Origin: Corylus avellana
Lineage: Eukaryota > Streptophyta > Magnoliopsida > Fagales > Betulaceae
NCBI RefSeq assembly: GCF_901000735.1
Contig: NC_081541.1
Location: 29,318,813-29,382,812 of the forward strand
Direction: 5' to 3'
DNA length: 64,000 nucleotides
The notes under the pieces were generated by a model, which saw only the letters and a list, made by a program, of their open reading frames with translations, did not search any database and was not told where the DNA came from. The translations under genes were made by a program, and so were the position numbers. Shown here in pieces: positions 21,216 through 32,218 of this stretch; position 1 is the first letter of the stretch, and every line of letters begins with the position of its first letter.

Positions 21216-24200
21216 CTACCTTTGCAGCTTCCCAGCAGAATGTAGATATACTGCAACAGACACCACACTGGAAACACGAGAAAGAAAGAAAGTAAACAAA
21301 CATAACTACCATCAAGCTTGCAATGGTTAATATTGTTTATGAACATTAAATAATGGTGTGATCAATCCTAACATAATGGATATGCATTCCTGAAGAACAG
21401 GAGAAATGACAGAGAACTGCCCAGAATCCGATTAAAGACAACGAAGGAGGAAGATATAAAACATGTAACTAGAAGTAACTTACGTTGAGCCAAGGAAGAA
21501 GGCAAGGGAAAGATTAAAGCCAAACAAAAAGACAGAAACAACAGCTGTGAGAAGCATTGCCACTGAAGTAGAGTAGACCTGCACAACATGGGCAAGCTAA
21601 ATAAAAATTGGAACTTCAATCACAAGGTACAGAAAATGTTTTGGGCAGGAGAGTAATACTTGTCTGAGTAATACAATTTATAATAATCGATAAAATTGAA
21701 TAGAGAACTGGACACTCATCGAGGTTCATCTTGGGGACAAAAAACAAAGACTTCAACATGTTTAGCGAGAACTATTAGTTTTATATTTGCCATAATAATG
21801 TTATTGGTAAGATCAATGAAGCCAATCGCTTGGATCTAACCTTTTGCCAAACACAAAAACAGCTCAAAATTACGCAGAAATGGGATCCAATACAACAAGA
21901 AGAGATTTCTCCTACAGAGTTTCTAATCTTCATCCATATAAGAGTCTAATTCCACACCAAGCCTTCAACGGTCTTTAGTACAATATCGGTAAGCCTATAC
22001 CAATAACACTTTTTGGGTGACGGAAAAAGAACATAGGTAAATTTTGATAAGGACAACATATTCACAAATTCTACCATCAATAAAGGATGGCAGATGCCTT
22101 TTCCCCTCTCTGGGATCACACTGCATTCCGATTGCTTAAATCCTGATCGCCCAGTAATTAATATGACTGGCAGTTGATAAGAGAGATGTTTCCATGATAT
22201 GCCCAATAATAATTCCAGCACATTATATAGATTCACGTATATTCACTTCAGCTAATGTCTCACAAGATTCAAAGTTATATTTCCATGTCTTACCTTCACA
22301 ATATTGTCAGCATACTTCATTACCATTGATACAGCAATGCCACTGCACAAAAGAAAATCAGGCAAGCAGATTCTATAAAAGAAGAGTATGAATGGTGACA
22401 GAGACAACAGTAGATAATTCTTTACAGGAAAAAATATCTTGTGCAGTTTTTTGCATCACAAAAATACTGCAGCTTTTTAGATTGGTGTGTGTGTGTGTGT
22501 GTTAAAGGCTGAAAGCCTGAAACCCCCACCACGATATAGAAGTCACTAACAATCACAAAAGGGATGACTTTGTGAACAAATAAGGGCGTTTGTTACATAT
22601 AGGCTACTATACTCTGGTTACATCTAATTATAGTTTGTATAATATCTTCCTTTTCTTATTAAAAAAAAAAAAAATTTAAAAATCTTAGTATTGTTTGTAT
22701 ACAATAACACCAATCAAGCTCTTATTTGTGCTTCCCAATCTCCAAATTGAAAGTGAACCATCACTTCATACATTTCTGAGCGGGAAAACAAAGGGCAAAC
22801 ACAGAAGCAGAAAGTATCTTTTCAATCAATCTATAGGCAATTGGATCTTGAAGATAGCTGAATAAAAAAATCTTTTCATAGACATTTCCTAAAAAATTCT
22901 TTATCTTGACCCAAATATAATAGCACCAAGCACGTGGAAAATATTTTAAGCCATGAAAACATAACCAAGCACTCTCATAACATGGGCTGAAATACCATGT
23001 AGGTCACATTTCTTTAAAATAGTCTCTAATAATAGCTTTCAAATACATGATAATTATCAAAAGCTTTACTAAATCATAAAGGATTCCTCATGCCTGGAAG
23101 TGAGGAATTTACTCTAAAGAAATAGCTAGAGCAAGCGAACAAGCTACTGATAAGCTTGATGACGCCAAGGGAGGGAGTAAGATACCTGAGTGCATGGTTG
23201 ACAATCATGAGAACTGTAATAAACGAGTATCCATGGAAGAATCCCCTGAACAAAGAAACAATAACTTCTAAATTAGTACTTCTTAAACTCATAAGCAGAA
23301 AAGAAAGAATATTCTATTACTAAGGCACTAAATAATCTTTTAATAATTAAGTCACAGGGAAAAATGGAGAAGATTCAGGATAGAGCAACTGCAAGAGGAG
23401 AATCAGAAACAGAGAGGAGAGCTCAAATTACTTATTCATCACTGCATCAAAATCTTGGACCAGTATAGCACCGGCATTGAAGATCATCCCAAAGACATAC
23501 AACCAGAAGTTCTGCACATTAATGTTCCTCATAGGACGCTTTTTAATTATGGCCTGCCAAAATGATAAGCAAGTTACTTAAAAAGTTTTCTAGAGTGCTC
23601 AATTGAGGAATTGCACTTTTTTAACTCAATGGAGGTCCAACATCCTCAATCAGTCTGTTAGGAAATCCAGTAACTAACCATATTCAACCCCAACATTGAT
23701 CATGTTACTTTGGATCAGGCTTCAAACACACATGATGTGGTTCTGAAGAACTAGAGTGCAAACTGTGTACTAGAAAGCTCACCTCGGTATATACTCCTGC
23801 AAAACCACTCAAGAGTGCCATGACCTGCAAAGAAAGTACCCACCATTAGAATAACAAGTATTTTAAGCTATAATACGGCTTCCTCTTCTTTTATAGTTTT
23901 CCTCCCAAAGCTGAATTAAGAGCATAAAAAATTTAGGCAACTCACAATGGCCATCACCCAACCTTGAAAAGGAGTTTGAAGAACATGATCCGAACTGCAA
24001 AAACAAAGCCATTTTCTAAGGCACAGCCAATAACTTGAAATTACACAAGCAGAATTTCAAATAAAGATTACAGAATAAAATAGTGGGAAACAATGTTCAC
24101 TAATCCCTGCTTCTCAAATACATAGCTACTTGCATCAAGATATCTTGTACTCATACAAAGTCATCAAAGATTTCGCGAAAAAAATATCCTTAATTTATTG

Positions 24201-27200
24201 GTTGACTACATGTCGAATGAAAGGCAAGCAGGAACACACATGTCCATCAGAATGGACCATACATGTGATAATTCAAATAGTATCTCCAAGGTCAACATAC
24301 CAAAGACAAGTAACTACGTCTGAAACAATCCAAACAGAAGATGTGTGATCAATCTTACTTCGATTTTAGCTGAGCTGTGGTGCACCCAGCACAAAGTAGA
24401 ATGAAAGCTGCCCATTGAATCTCGCTCAACCTGAAAGATTTAGAACAGAATGTATAATAGAAANNNNNNNNNNNNNNNNNNNNNNNNNNNNNNNNNNNNN
24501 NNNNNNNNNNNNNNNNNNNNNNNNNNNNNNNNNNNNNNNNNNNNNNNNNNNNNNNNNNNNNNNGATGTTTCCATGATATGCCCAATAATAATTCCAGCAC
24601 ATTATATAGATTCACGTATATTCACTTCAGCTAATGTCTCACAAGATTCAAAGTTATATTTCCATGTCTTACCTTCACAATATTGTCAGCATACTTCATT
24701 ACCATTGATACAGCAATGCCACTGCACAAAAGAAAATCAGGCAAGCAGATTCTATAAAAGAAGAGTATGAATGGTGACAGAGACAACAGTAGATAATTCT
24801 TTACAGGAAAAAATATCTTGTGCAGTTTTTTGCATCACAAAAATACTGCAGCTTTTTAGATTGGTGTGTGTGTGTGTGTGTTAAAGGCTGAAAGCCTGAA
24901 ACCCCCACCACGATATAGAAGTCACTAACAATCACAAAAGGGATGACTTTGTGAACAAATAAGGGCGTTTGTTACATATAGGCTACTATACTCTGGTTAC
25001 ATCTAATTATAGTTTGTATAATATCTTCCTTTTCTTATTAAAAAAAAAAAAAATTTAAAAATCTTAGTATTGTTTGTATACAATAACACCAATCAAGCTC
25101 TTATTTGTGCTTCCCAATCTCCAAATTGAAAGTGAACCATCACTTCATACATTTCTGAGCGGGAAAACAAAGGGCAAACACAGAAGCAGAAAGTATCTTT
25201 TCAATCAATCTATAGGCAATTGGATCTTGAAGATAGCTGAATAAAAAAATCTTTTCATAGACATTTCCTAAAAAATTCTTTATCTTGACCCAAATATAAT
25301 AGCACCAAGCACGTGGAAAATATTTTAAGCCATGAAAACATAACCAAGCACTCTCATAACATGGGCTGAAATACCATGTAGGTCACATTTCTTTAAAATA
25401 GTCTCTAATAATAGCTTTCAAATACATGATAATTATCAAAAGCTTTACTAAATCATAAAGGATTCCTCATGCCTGGAAGTGAGGAATTTACTCTAAAGAA
25501 ATAGCTAGAGCAAGCGAACAAGCTACTGATAAGCTTGATGACGCCAAGGGAGGGAGTAAGATACCTGAGTGCATGGTTGACAATCATGAGAACTGTAATA
25601 AACGAGTATCCATGGAAGAATCCCCTGAACAAAGAAACAATAACTTCTAAATTAGTACTTCTTAAACTCATAAGCAGAAAAGAAAGAATATTCTATTACT
25701 AAGGCACTAAATAATCTTTTAATAATTAAGTCACAGGGAAAAATGGAGAAGATTCAGGATAGAGCAACTGCAAGAGGAGAATCAGAAACAGAGAGGAGAG
25801 CTCAAATTACTTATTCATCACTGCATCAAAATCTTGGACCAGTATAGCACCGGCATTGAAGATCATCCCAAAGACATACAACCAGAAGTTCTGCACATTA
25901 ATGTTCCTCATAGGACGCTTTTTAATTATGGCCTGCCAAAATGATAAGCAAGTTACTTAAAAAGTTTTCTAGAGTGCTCAATTGAGGAATTGCACTTTTT
26001 TAACTCAATGGAGGTCCAACATCCTCAATCAGTCTGTTAGGAAATCCAGTAACTAACCATATTCAACCCCAACATTGATCATGTTACTTTGGATCAGGCT
26101 TCAAACACACATGATGTGGTTCTGAAGAACTAGAGTGCAAACTGTGTACTAGAAAGCTCACCTCGGTATATACTCCTGCAAAACCACTCAAGAGTGCCAT
26201 GACCTGCAAAGAAAGTACCCACCATTAGAATAACAAGTATTTTAAGCTATAATATGGCTTCCTCTTCTTTTATAGTTTTCCTCCCAAAGCTGAATTAAGA
26301 GCATAAAAAATTTAGGCAACTCACAATGGCCATCACCCAACCTTGAAAAGGAGTTTGAAGAACATGATCCGAACTGCAAAAACAAAGCCATTTTCTAAGG
26401 CACAGCCAATAACTTGAAATTACACAAGCAGAATTTCAAATAAAGATTACAGAATAAAATAGTGGGAAACAATGTTCACTAATCCCTGCTTCTCAAATAC
26501 ATAGCTACTTGCATCAAGATATCTTGTACTCATACAAAGTCATCAAAGATTTCGCGAAAAAAATATCCTTAATTTATTGGTTGACTACATGTCGAATGAA
26601 AGGCAAGCAGGAACACACATGTCCATCAGAATGGACCATACATGTGATAATTCAAATAGTATCTCCAAGGTCAACATACCAAAGACAAGTAACTACGTCT
26701 GAAACAATCCAAACAGAAGATGTGTGATCAATCTTACTTCGATTTTAGCTGAGCTGTGGTGCACCCAGCACAAAGTAGAATGAAAGCTGCCCATTGAATC
26801 TCGCTCAACCTGAAAGATTTAGAACAGAATGTATAATAGAAACTTTGCAAAGTCTTATATGGTTTGGTTTAAACTTTTAATTTGTTTGAACATTAGCTTT
26901 TTCTTTAATCAAACTGGAGATAATAGTTGATTTCATTTCCATCCTCAAATACACAGCCCAAGAGCAGTTGTATTAGTGTATTCGCTTATGCTCAAGGACG
27001 TTTTCACATACCCAATATGGGCTTGATTTGAAAGGTAGACAAACAAAAAGAAAACAAAGAACTGAGGTTCTTTGATTCCCCTTTCCACTCATGCCAACAT
27101 TCTTAACTGTACAGATTTTTAGATGAGGTGACATGTGAATGAGTTGTTATGACCATACATGTGATAATTCAAATATTTTATGACAAATGCTTTCGATGAT

Positions 27201-28435
27201 GAGGTGAAAATCCAACTTCAACGATAGTAAGGACTCACTTCTTCTTAAGTATAATTCTGTACAAAACACCGGTACTGATAATATTCAGGTTCTTCAATAT
27301 CTGATAACCCGGCGCATCGACATATGCAAAGATGTAATACTGCAACAGAAAAACGAAGAATACACATAATCATATTTTGGGAAGCAAGAAGACCAATGGT
27401 ACTGCAATTTCTAAAAGAGAGGAAAAAAAAAATCACCACAATCAACCTGAAGCAAGTTTTTGACTAGGTATAGTGCTGCAGGAATGGGGAACACAATAAC
27501 TTCATCCAATGTCGTATTCAACCTAGTTCAACGGTAGGATCCAAGGAAGAACAAGACACTGTTATTCAGCTCATTGATAATACCCAACAAATGAAAAATA
27601 TAAACTTGGATAAGAATTTGAAGTTACAAATACAATTACATAACCAAGAAACCACAACATGGGGAGTATAGTACTAGTTCAAACTCGATAAAAACATCAA
27701 AATTACAACATGAGAAACCTGTTATCTTCTGTAACACCTTCACTTCTCCAGGTTCTTGCCAAGGCTGCAAGTGATAATGCACATTTCAAAGTCTCCACCT
27801 AATTCAAGAAAGAGAAATAAAGTGTTTGATTCGTAGAAAACGACATTACATCTATCCGTTTGATTGGGGAGATTTGAACCAACGACCTACCCACAATCCA
27901 AATCACGTTTATTAATTAGTAAAATTTGTTTCTTTTTCTTGAGGGTGTAGTATTTGCTTACCATAAAATTTGCAGTGGTAACACTATACTCGTACTTGCC
28001 AGCTCTCTTAGACCACACAATAAGTATCGCTTGCGAACTCGTAAGAACAGTCAATGCGATCGTAACAGCGGACCTATAAGCAAACACCAAAACCATATAC
28101 ACATACATGAATTACCATCCCTCTCTCTCCATCTTTATTCTCCGTATTGGAACCAGAATGAAAAACATAAAGGAAAAACTCACACACTTGCGCTTCCACC
28201 TGGTGCGCTCAACATCCACATTACCCACTGAATGAGCTTTCCCTCTTGAGCTCTCTATGTCTTCTCCACCAGCATCGCCATCTTTATCCTACACAAATTG
28301 ACATATACAAACAACCGATTTCACCGTCAATCGGAGATGAGATGGAGATTTCGAATAATTTGTGCTATAAATTAACTAAATTGAAGTAAGAGATTCGAAA
28401 CGAAGAACCTGATCTTTGATTTTTCTGTACTCCAT
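21216..28435 (-). CDS. CMP-sialic acid transporter-like nucleotide-sugar transporter (CSTLP1-type), 14 exons
   Basis: Golgi multi-pass antiporter of the nucleotide-sugar transporter family; the plant substrate is not settled by sequence. Coding exons from the start: 28409-28435, 28188-28288, 27962-28073, 27719-27798, 27447-27522, 27239-27339, 26738-26809, 26325-26373, 26162-26203, 25811-25932, 25565-25624, 24673-24721, 21484-21578, 21216-21267. All junctions are GT-AG and phases agree, giving 345 residues. It starts MEYRKIKDQ; signatures include LTSSQAILIVWSKRAGKYEY, LFKNLLQ-like LVKNLLQYYIFAYVDAPGYQ, LKNLNIISTGVLYRIILKK, QNFWLYVFGM, FFHGYSFITVLMIVNHALSG, VMKYADNIVK and a C-terminal YLHSAGKLQR. 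Start chosen at the only ATG before an in-phase exon, matching the family's MEYRKIK start. Exons 7-12 occur a second time at 22294-24430 because of a suspected assembly error. The 5' half is duplicated at 43070-43777. Confidence 0.9.
22185..24463 (-). repeat. duplicated block with exons 7-12 of the transporter (copy next to exon 13)
   Basis: 2,279 bp identical in alignment length to 24564-26842 (constant offset 2,379). The only difference I found is C at 23876 against T at 26255. It contains exon copies 24359-24430, 23946-23994, 23783-23824, 23432-23553, 23186-23245 and 22294-22342. It ends at the edge of a 100-N gap. Confidence 0.92.
24464..24563. other. assembly gap (100 N) between the duplicated blocks
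   Basis: Exactly 100 N. The sequence before it is the end of the repeated block and the sequence after it is its beginning, as expected when two overlapping contigs were scaffolded without merging. Confidence 0.95.
24564..26842 (-). repeat. duplicated block with exons 7-12 of the transporter (copy next to exon 6)
   Basis: Partner of 22185-24463. Together with exons 1-6 on its right and exons 13-14 on the far left it gives one intact reading frame. See the finding on false duplication. Confidence 0.92.
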
Positions 28436-28599
28436 ATTTTGGGCGTCTCAGTTGTCCGATTTGGGAATGTGAGAGACTGAACAATACGAGCGCACAGACT
28501 GAGGTTTCCAGTATGGCTGTACAGGACAAAAATTTGATGGGCCGGTATGTGCGTACTGGGCTGAGGTTTCATGGGCCAAGATCTGCAATCTTAATGTCG

Positions 28600-29889
28600 G
28601 CCATAAGGAAAAACAAATTGAAAAGTAGATATGAAAATAACAAGATATAGAAGAAAATTATTTTGCAGCTACACATACACAAAAATGTAACTTTTAATTT
28701 TTCTATTTTCGAAAAATATTTTATAAATTTTTTTAAGCAGTATTTTTACAAGAAAAATATTATATATTGGACAAATATCCACATTTCATCTATCAAAGCT
28801 GATGTGGTGTGGTCCACCTCACATCAACTTTAGTGGATCAATGGTAAATATTGTCCGATATATAGCATTTTTCTTTTCGAAAAAAAAAAAAAAAATGTGT
28901 TCCATTCTTGTTCCAAAAACCCTTTTTATGGCCGCCGGAGAGAAAAAACTAGGATAATTATTCTAGGGGGAGGGAAGAACAATTTTCTTATTCTGAAAAA
29001 CATAATGGTGAGATTAGTGATGCACAGTTGAATATAGCGGTTACTGTTTTGTCTTATCTCTAGATTTGATTTTTGCGGTAATCTACGAGGTGAAGTTCTG
29101 TTTGTTCTTTGGGGTTTCGATTACCTTTAGGTCAATTTATAATGTTTTATTTACACGAAAGTCTCAAAGTAGCAGTCTTAGATCTTCGATCTGTCTTTTA
29201 TTTTTCTCTTTAATTCATGTTTGAGAGCAAATAATTGACAGATGACGGATGAATTATCAAATATGTAGAAGAATTTGTCATCGATGGTAAAGGAAGCAAA
29301 GATGATTGCAATTGTGAATGCGTTTTGTAGTAGAGTTGGAAAAGAGAAGCAATCATTGTGTAATTGGGAAAGTTTTGATAGATCGGGCAGTGAACGGGGA
29401 TGTGATTTGCCGGGATATGTTGCGAATCTGAAAACTAATTAAGACGGTGGCATTCAAAGAGTTAGATATTAACTTGTTCATCACGTAATTACATATAATT
29501 GGGTCTAATTCCACCATCTTCACTTGGCTTGTATAACTCGTGATGTGGAATCTAGCAAAAAAACTGTTAAACAAGGTATAGATCATGTTTTGATGGAAGA
29601 AATTTTCTTTGTATTTGTGATATTGTTTTGTTAAAAATAAAATAAAAAATAAAATAAAATAAAAAAAGAAGGAGGCTCTCTTTTAATGAAAGGAAAGAAT
29701 AAATAGAATTGTTAAAAAGAAAATAATAATTAAAAAAAAAAATTACTTTTTATAAACCGCAAAAAAAAATATTTTCCAAAAAAGACCTCAAGTTAATTGA
29801 TGTTCTTTGAGTCATAAAGAGCAACATTTATGAAATGACATAAATTTCTTCCAAACCAGTTCGAATGAAATATCCTTCAACCAAGTGTC
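28600..29889. other. upstream side of the transporter gene, no other gene seen
   Basis: AT-rich, with a CTAGGGGGAGGGAAG stretch near 28966. Open frames here are short and resemble nothing known. The whole stretch is part of the segmental duplication. Confidence 0.5.
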
Positions 29890-30330
29890 TAGATTTGGAT
29901 TCTCTGGAATTTCAGATCCTGGCCCTTCAATTCCATCCTAAGGTTAGTGTTCCGCCACGTGTCACACTAATAATAAATTTTTTTTTTTTTTTTTTTTTTA
30001 AAAAAAAGAGAAAATAATAAAAAAATAAATTAGTTTAGGGTGGCCGAAGAAGTCGGTTGGGGGTGGCCGATCCACCCCCATGGGCCATGGGGGTGGCTTC
30101 GCCCACCCTCAACCAGCCTTTGGGGGTGGGCGGCCACCCCCATGGCAAATATGGGGTGGTCAGCCACCCTATATGGTAAAAATAAACTATTTTATTTTTT
30201 TATTTTCTTTTTAAAATTTAAAAATTATTTTATTATTAGTGTGACACGTGGCGAAACACTGGCCTTTGGATGAAATTGATAAACCAGGATCTGAAATTCT
30301 AGAATCTGGAATTCCCCTAGAAATTTCAGG
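29890..30330. mobile_element. foldback MITE with CCACGTGTCACAC arms (copy A)
   Basis: The left arm (TTTCAGATCCTGG... GTTCCGCCACGTGTCACAC) and right arm (GTGTGACACGTGGCGAAAC ... CCAGGATCTGAAA) are complementary over roughly 90 bp. The centre is GC-rich with palindromic GGTGGCCGAT and CCACCCCCATGG stretches. The exact ends are uncertain by about 20 bp and no target duplication was fixed. Both arms carry CACGTG. A second copy lies at 45240-45690. Confidence 0.75.
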
Positions 30331-30465
30331 GGATTCGGATCCGAAGTGTCTATAAATATTTAAAATGCATATAAAATTTAGTTTAAGTTAGTAAATTGCT
30401 ATTAATGATGTTAAGAATTTAATGTATGTTTTAAATATTTATAGATACTTGTCACTATTTTAAAT

Positions 30466-30477
30466 AGGTTTGAGGAT
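30466..30477 (+). repeat. LINE target-site duplication, 5' side
   Basis: AGGTTTGAGGAT, repeated at 36366-36377 after the poly-A tail. The first A is shared with the tail in the downstream copy, so the certain length is 11 bp. Confidence 0.9.
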
Positions 30478-30697
30478 GTCATTATCATGATTTTTAAGTA
30501 TCAAACATAAGAAGTGCTTTTGTAGAAACATCAAGTTAAATACACTTGACTGGAGAATTACTCGCCGAGGTCTCGCAATGGTTTAGTTTTCTTTCTAGCG
30601 TAACCCTAGAGAAGAAGGACAAGTGCTTTCCAGGCAGAGGCGGGTCTGTGAAAGGTAAAGTGCGGTTGTGCTTTTTGTGACCAGAAATCTCAACTTA

Positions 30698-32218
30698 ATG
30701 GCGGAGGATTTACCAAGACAATGGGAAAATATCAACCTCACGGAGGATGAGGAGGTGGAGGTGGGACTCACAAGCTTTGATCTGAACGAAGGGGAAAAAC
30801 GGGGGCGAGCATGTATTGTGGGAAAACTGATTGCGGAAAGAATGGTGAGCAAGGAGACCCTAAAGTCTACCTTAATCCAATGGTGGAAACCGGCAAGCGA
30901 CCTAACATTCAAGGTCCTTGGAGAAAACATGTTTTTGATTGAGTTTGAAAACCCAAAGGATAAGCAGAAGGTGCTGGAAGGGAGACCGTGGGTGTTTGAG
31001 GGGTGTTTGTTCCTCATAGAAGAGTATGTAGGAATTGCTCAACCAACGGAGTTCTCTTTTGACGAAGCAGCATTCTGGGTCCGGATGATAAACCTACCTC
31101 TAGCTTGCATGAGGCGAGAAATTGGCAAAAAGATTGGGGAGACGGTGGGAGTGGTGGAGACCGTAGATACAGATGGCGATGGAATGGGTTGGGGAGAATT
31201 TCTCCGCGTAAAGATTCGGCTGGACATTACAAAACCTCTTCCTAGGGGACGAAAATTGAATATTGAAGGCCAAGTGAAATGGATTCCGTTTCAATATGAA
31301 CGTCTACCAAAATTTTGTTTCCACTGCGGGATTATAAGCCATGGTAGAACGGGATGTACAAAGAAGAGTGATCTGCGACATGCAGAGACTAAACCCCAGT
31401 ATGGACCTGGATTGAGGGCACCATCTCCAACACGAATGGCTGAACGAAACAAAAATCTGCAGAGGAGAGGGCCGACCAACTCAGAAAGATCTCCAACATG
31501 TGAGAGGGAACGGAGGTATGGAAGGAGCCATAAGAGAGATTATGATCGGAAAAGGGACGAAACAGGGTATGAAAAAGCCGGTGATTATTTTCCGGCCAGC
31601 CAACCTCGATCTCCCAGAAGGAAGGACGGAGCCTTTTCCGGTGATACTTTTCCGGCAAACCACCCTCGATCACCTAAAAGGAAAGAAGACGGGAATCAAG
31701 GAGAAATTAATGGAGGCATAAAGAACAAGATTGAAACGGCCGAATCTCGCCCAGAAGGTCCAGCTGGTTGGCGTGAAAGCAAGAATCCCCAATCAGAGCG
31801 ATTCTCGGGTATAAATGAGGGAGAAACAGAGGGGAGTCAATTGGTATGGAAAAGGAAAGAGATGGAAGGGGTGGATAACGGCTCTTTGGTGGGGACGGGT
31901 CTGGAAGACAGTGGACATTCGGGTTTCATTCAAAGCCCGGGAGGTACTGGGTACCCAGGCCCATGCCTATCTGATGTAGCTAAAACGATGAAGGAGGCCC
32001 AAGACGCAACAAGCCTGGAAAGAGCACTGACTTCGTGGAAAAGAAAATATGTTGAGGAGGCAGAACAAAAAGAACCTGCGCATGAAAATAAAAAGCAGCG
32101 TGGTTCCATCAGTGAGGAAGGGGGATGGCCAAAGGAGAAAAAACAAAGTGGGAAATTGCGACACTCAAATGGATCGGGATTGGCGGAGGCTGGAAAACAG
32201 CCCCGCCGACCGCAATGA
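30698..32218 (+). CDS. LINE ORF1 protein (DUF4283 and CCHC zinc knuckle)
   Basis: 506 residues. The ATG at 30698 is used; the frame is open further upstream but has no ATG. Residues about 20-180 form the DUF4283-type domain of plant LINE ORF1 proteins (RACIVGKLIAERMVSKETLK, NMFLIEFENPKDKQKVLEGR, PWVFEGCLFLIEEY). A zinc knuckle follows at 207-220 (CFHCGIISHGRTGC, C-x2-C-x4-H-x4-C). The rest is a charged, disordered tail with a local duplication (PASQPRSPRRK and PANHPRSPKRK). The protein should bind the LINE RNA in the ribonucleoprotein. The stop TGA (32216-32218) overlaps the probable ORF2 ATG. Confidence 0.9.
   Translation: MAEDLPRQWENINLTEDEEVEVGLTSFDLNEGEKRGRACIVGKLIAERMVSKETLKSTLIQWWKPASDLTFKVLGENMFLIEFENPKDKQKVLEGRPWVFEGCLFLIEEYVGIAQPTEFSFDEAAFWVRMINLPLACMRREIGKKIGETVGVVETVDTDGDGMGWGEFLRVKIRLDITKPLPRGRKLNIEGQVKWIPFQYERLPKFCFHCGIISHGRTGCTKKSDLRHAETKPQYGPGLRAPSPTRMAERNKNLQRRGPTNSERSPTCERERRYGRSHKRDYDRKRDETGYEKAGDYFPASQPRSPRRKDGAFSGDTFPANHPRSPKRKEDGNQGEINGGIKNKIETAESRPEGPAGWRESKNPQSERFSGINEGETEGSQLVWKRKEMEGVDNGSLVGTGLEDSGHSGFIQSPGGTGYPGPCLSDVAKTMKEAQDATSLERALTSWKRKYVEEAEQKEPAHENKKQRGSISEEGGWPKEKKQSGKLRHSNGSGLAEAGKQPRRPQ

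Larger units (their letters stand above)
27668..30477. repeat. segmental duplication, copy A left part
   Basis: Begins ATAGTACTAGTTC and matches 43019 onward at about 98-99 percent by eye. It covers transporter exons 1-4, the promoter side and a foldback MITE. It stops at the LINE insertion site and resumes at 36366. Confidence 0.92.

Noticed and set aside
22185..26842. A real tandem duplication of exons 7-12
   Set aside because: Near-total identity of introns, exact contig-end geometry and a 100-N gap favour an assembly artefact; kept as a finding to test.
27870..27915. tRNA-like T-arm (GGTTCAAATC on the minus strand) within intron 3, perhaps a SINE or tRNA
   Set aside because: No A box, acceptor stem or tail could be found around it.
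30668..30697. Start of LINE ORF1 at 30668
   Set aside because: That codon is GTG. The first ATG in frame is at 30698 and fits eukaryotic initiation.
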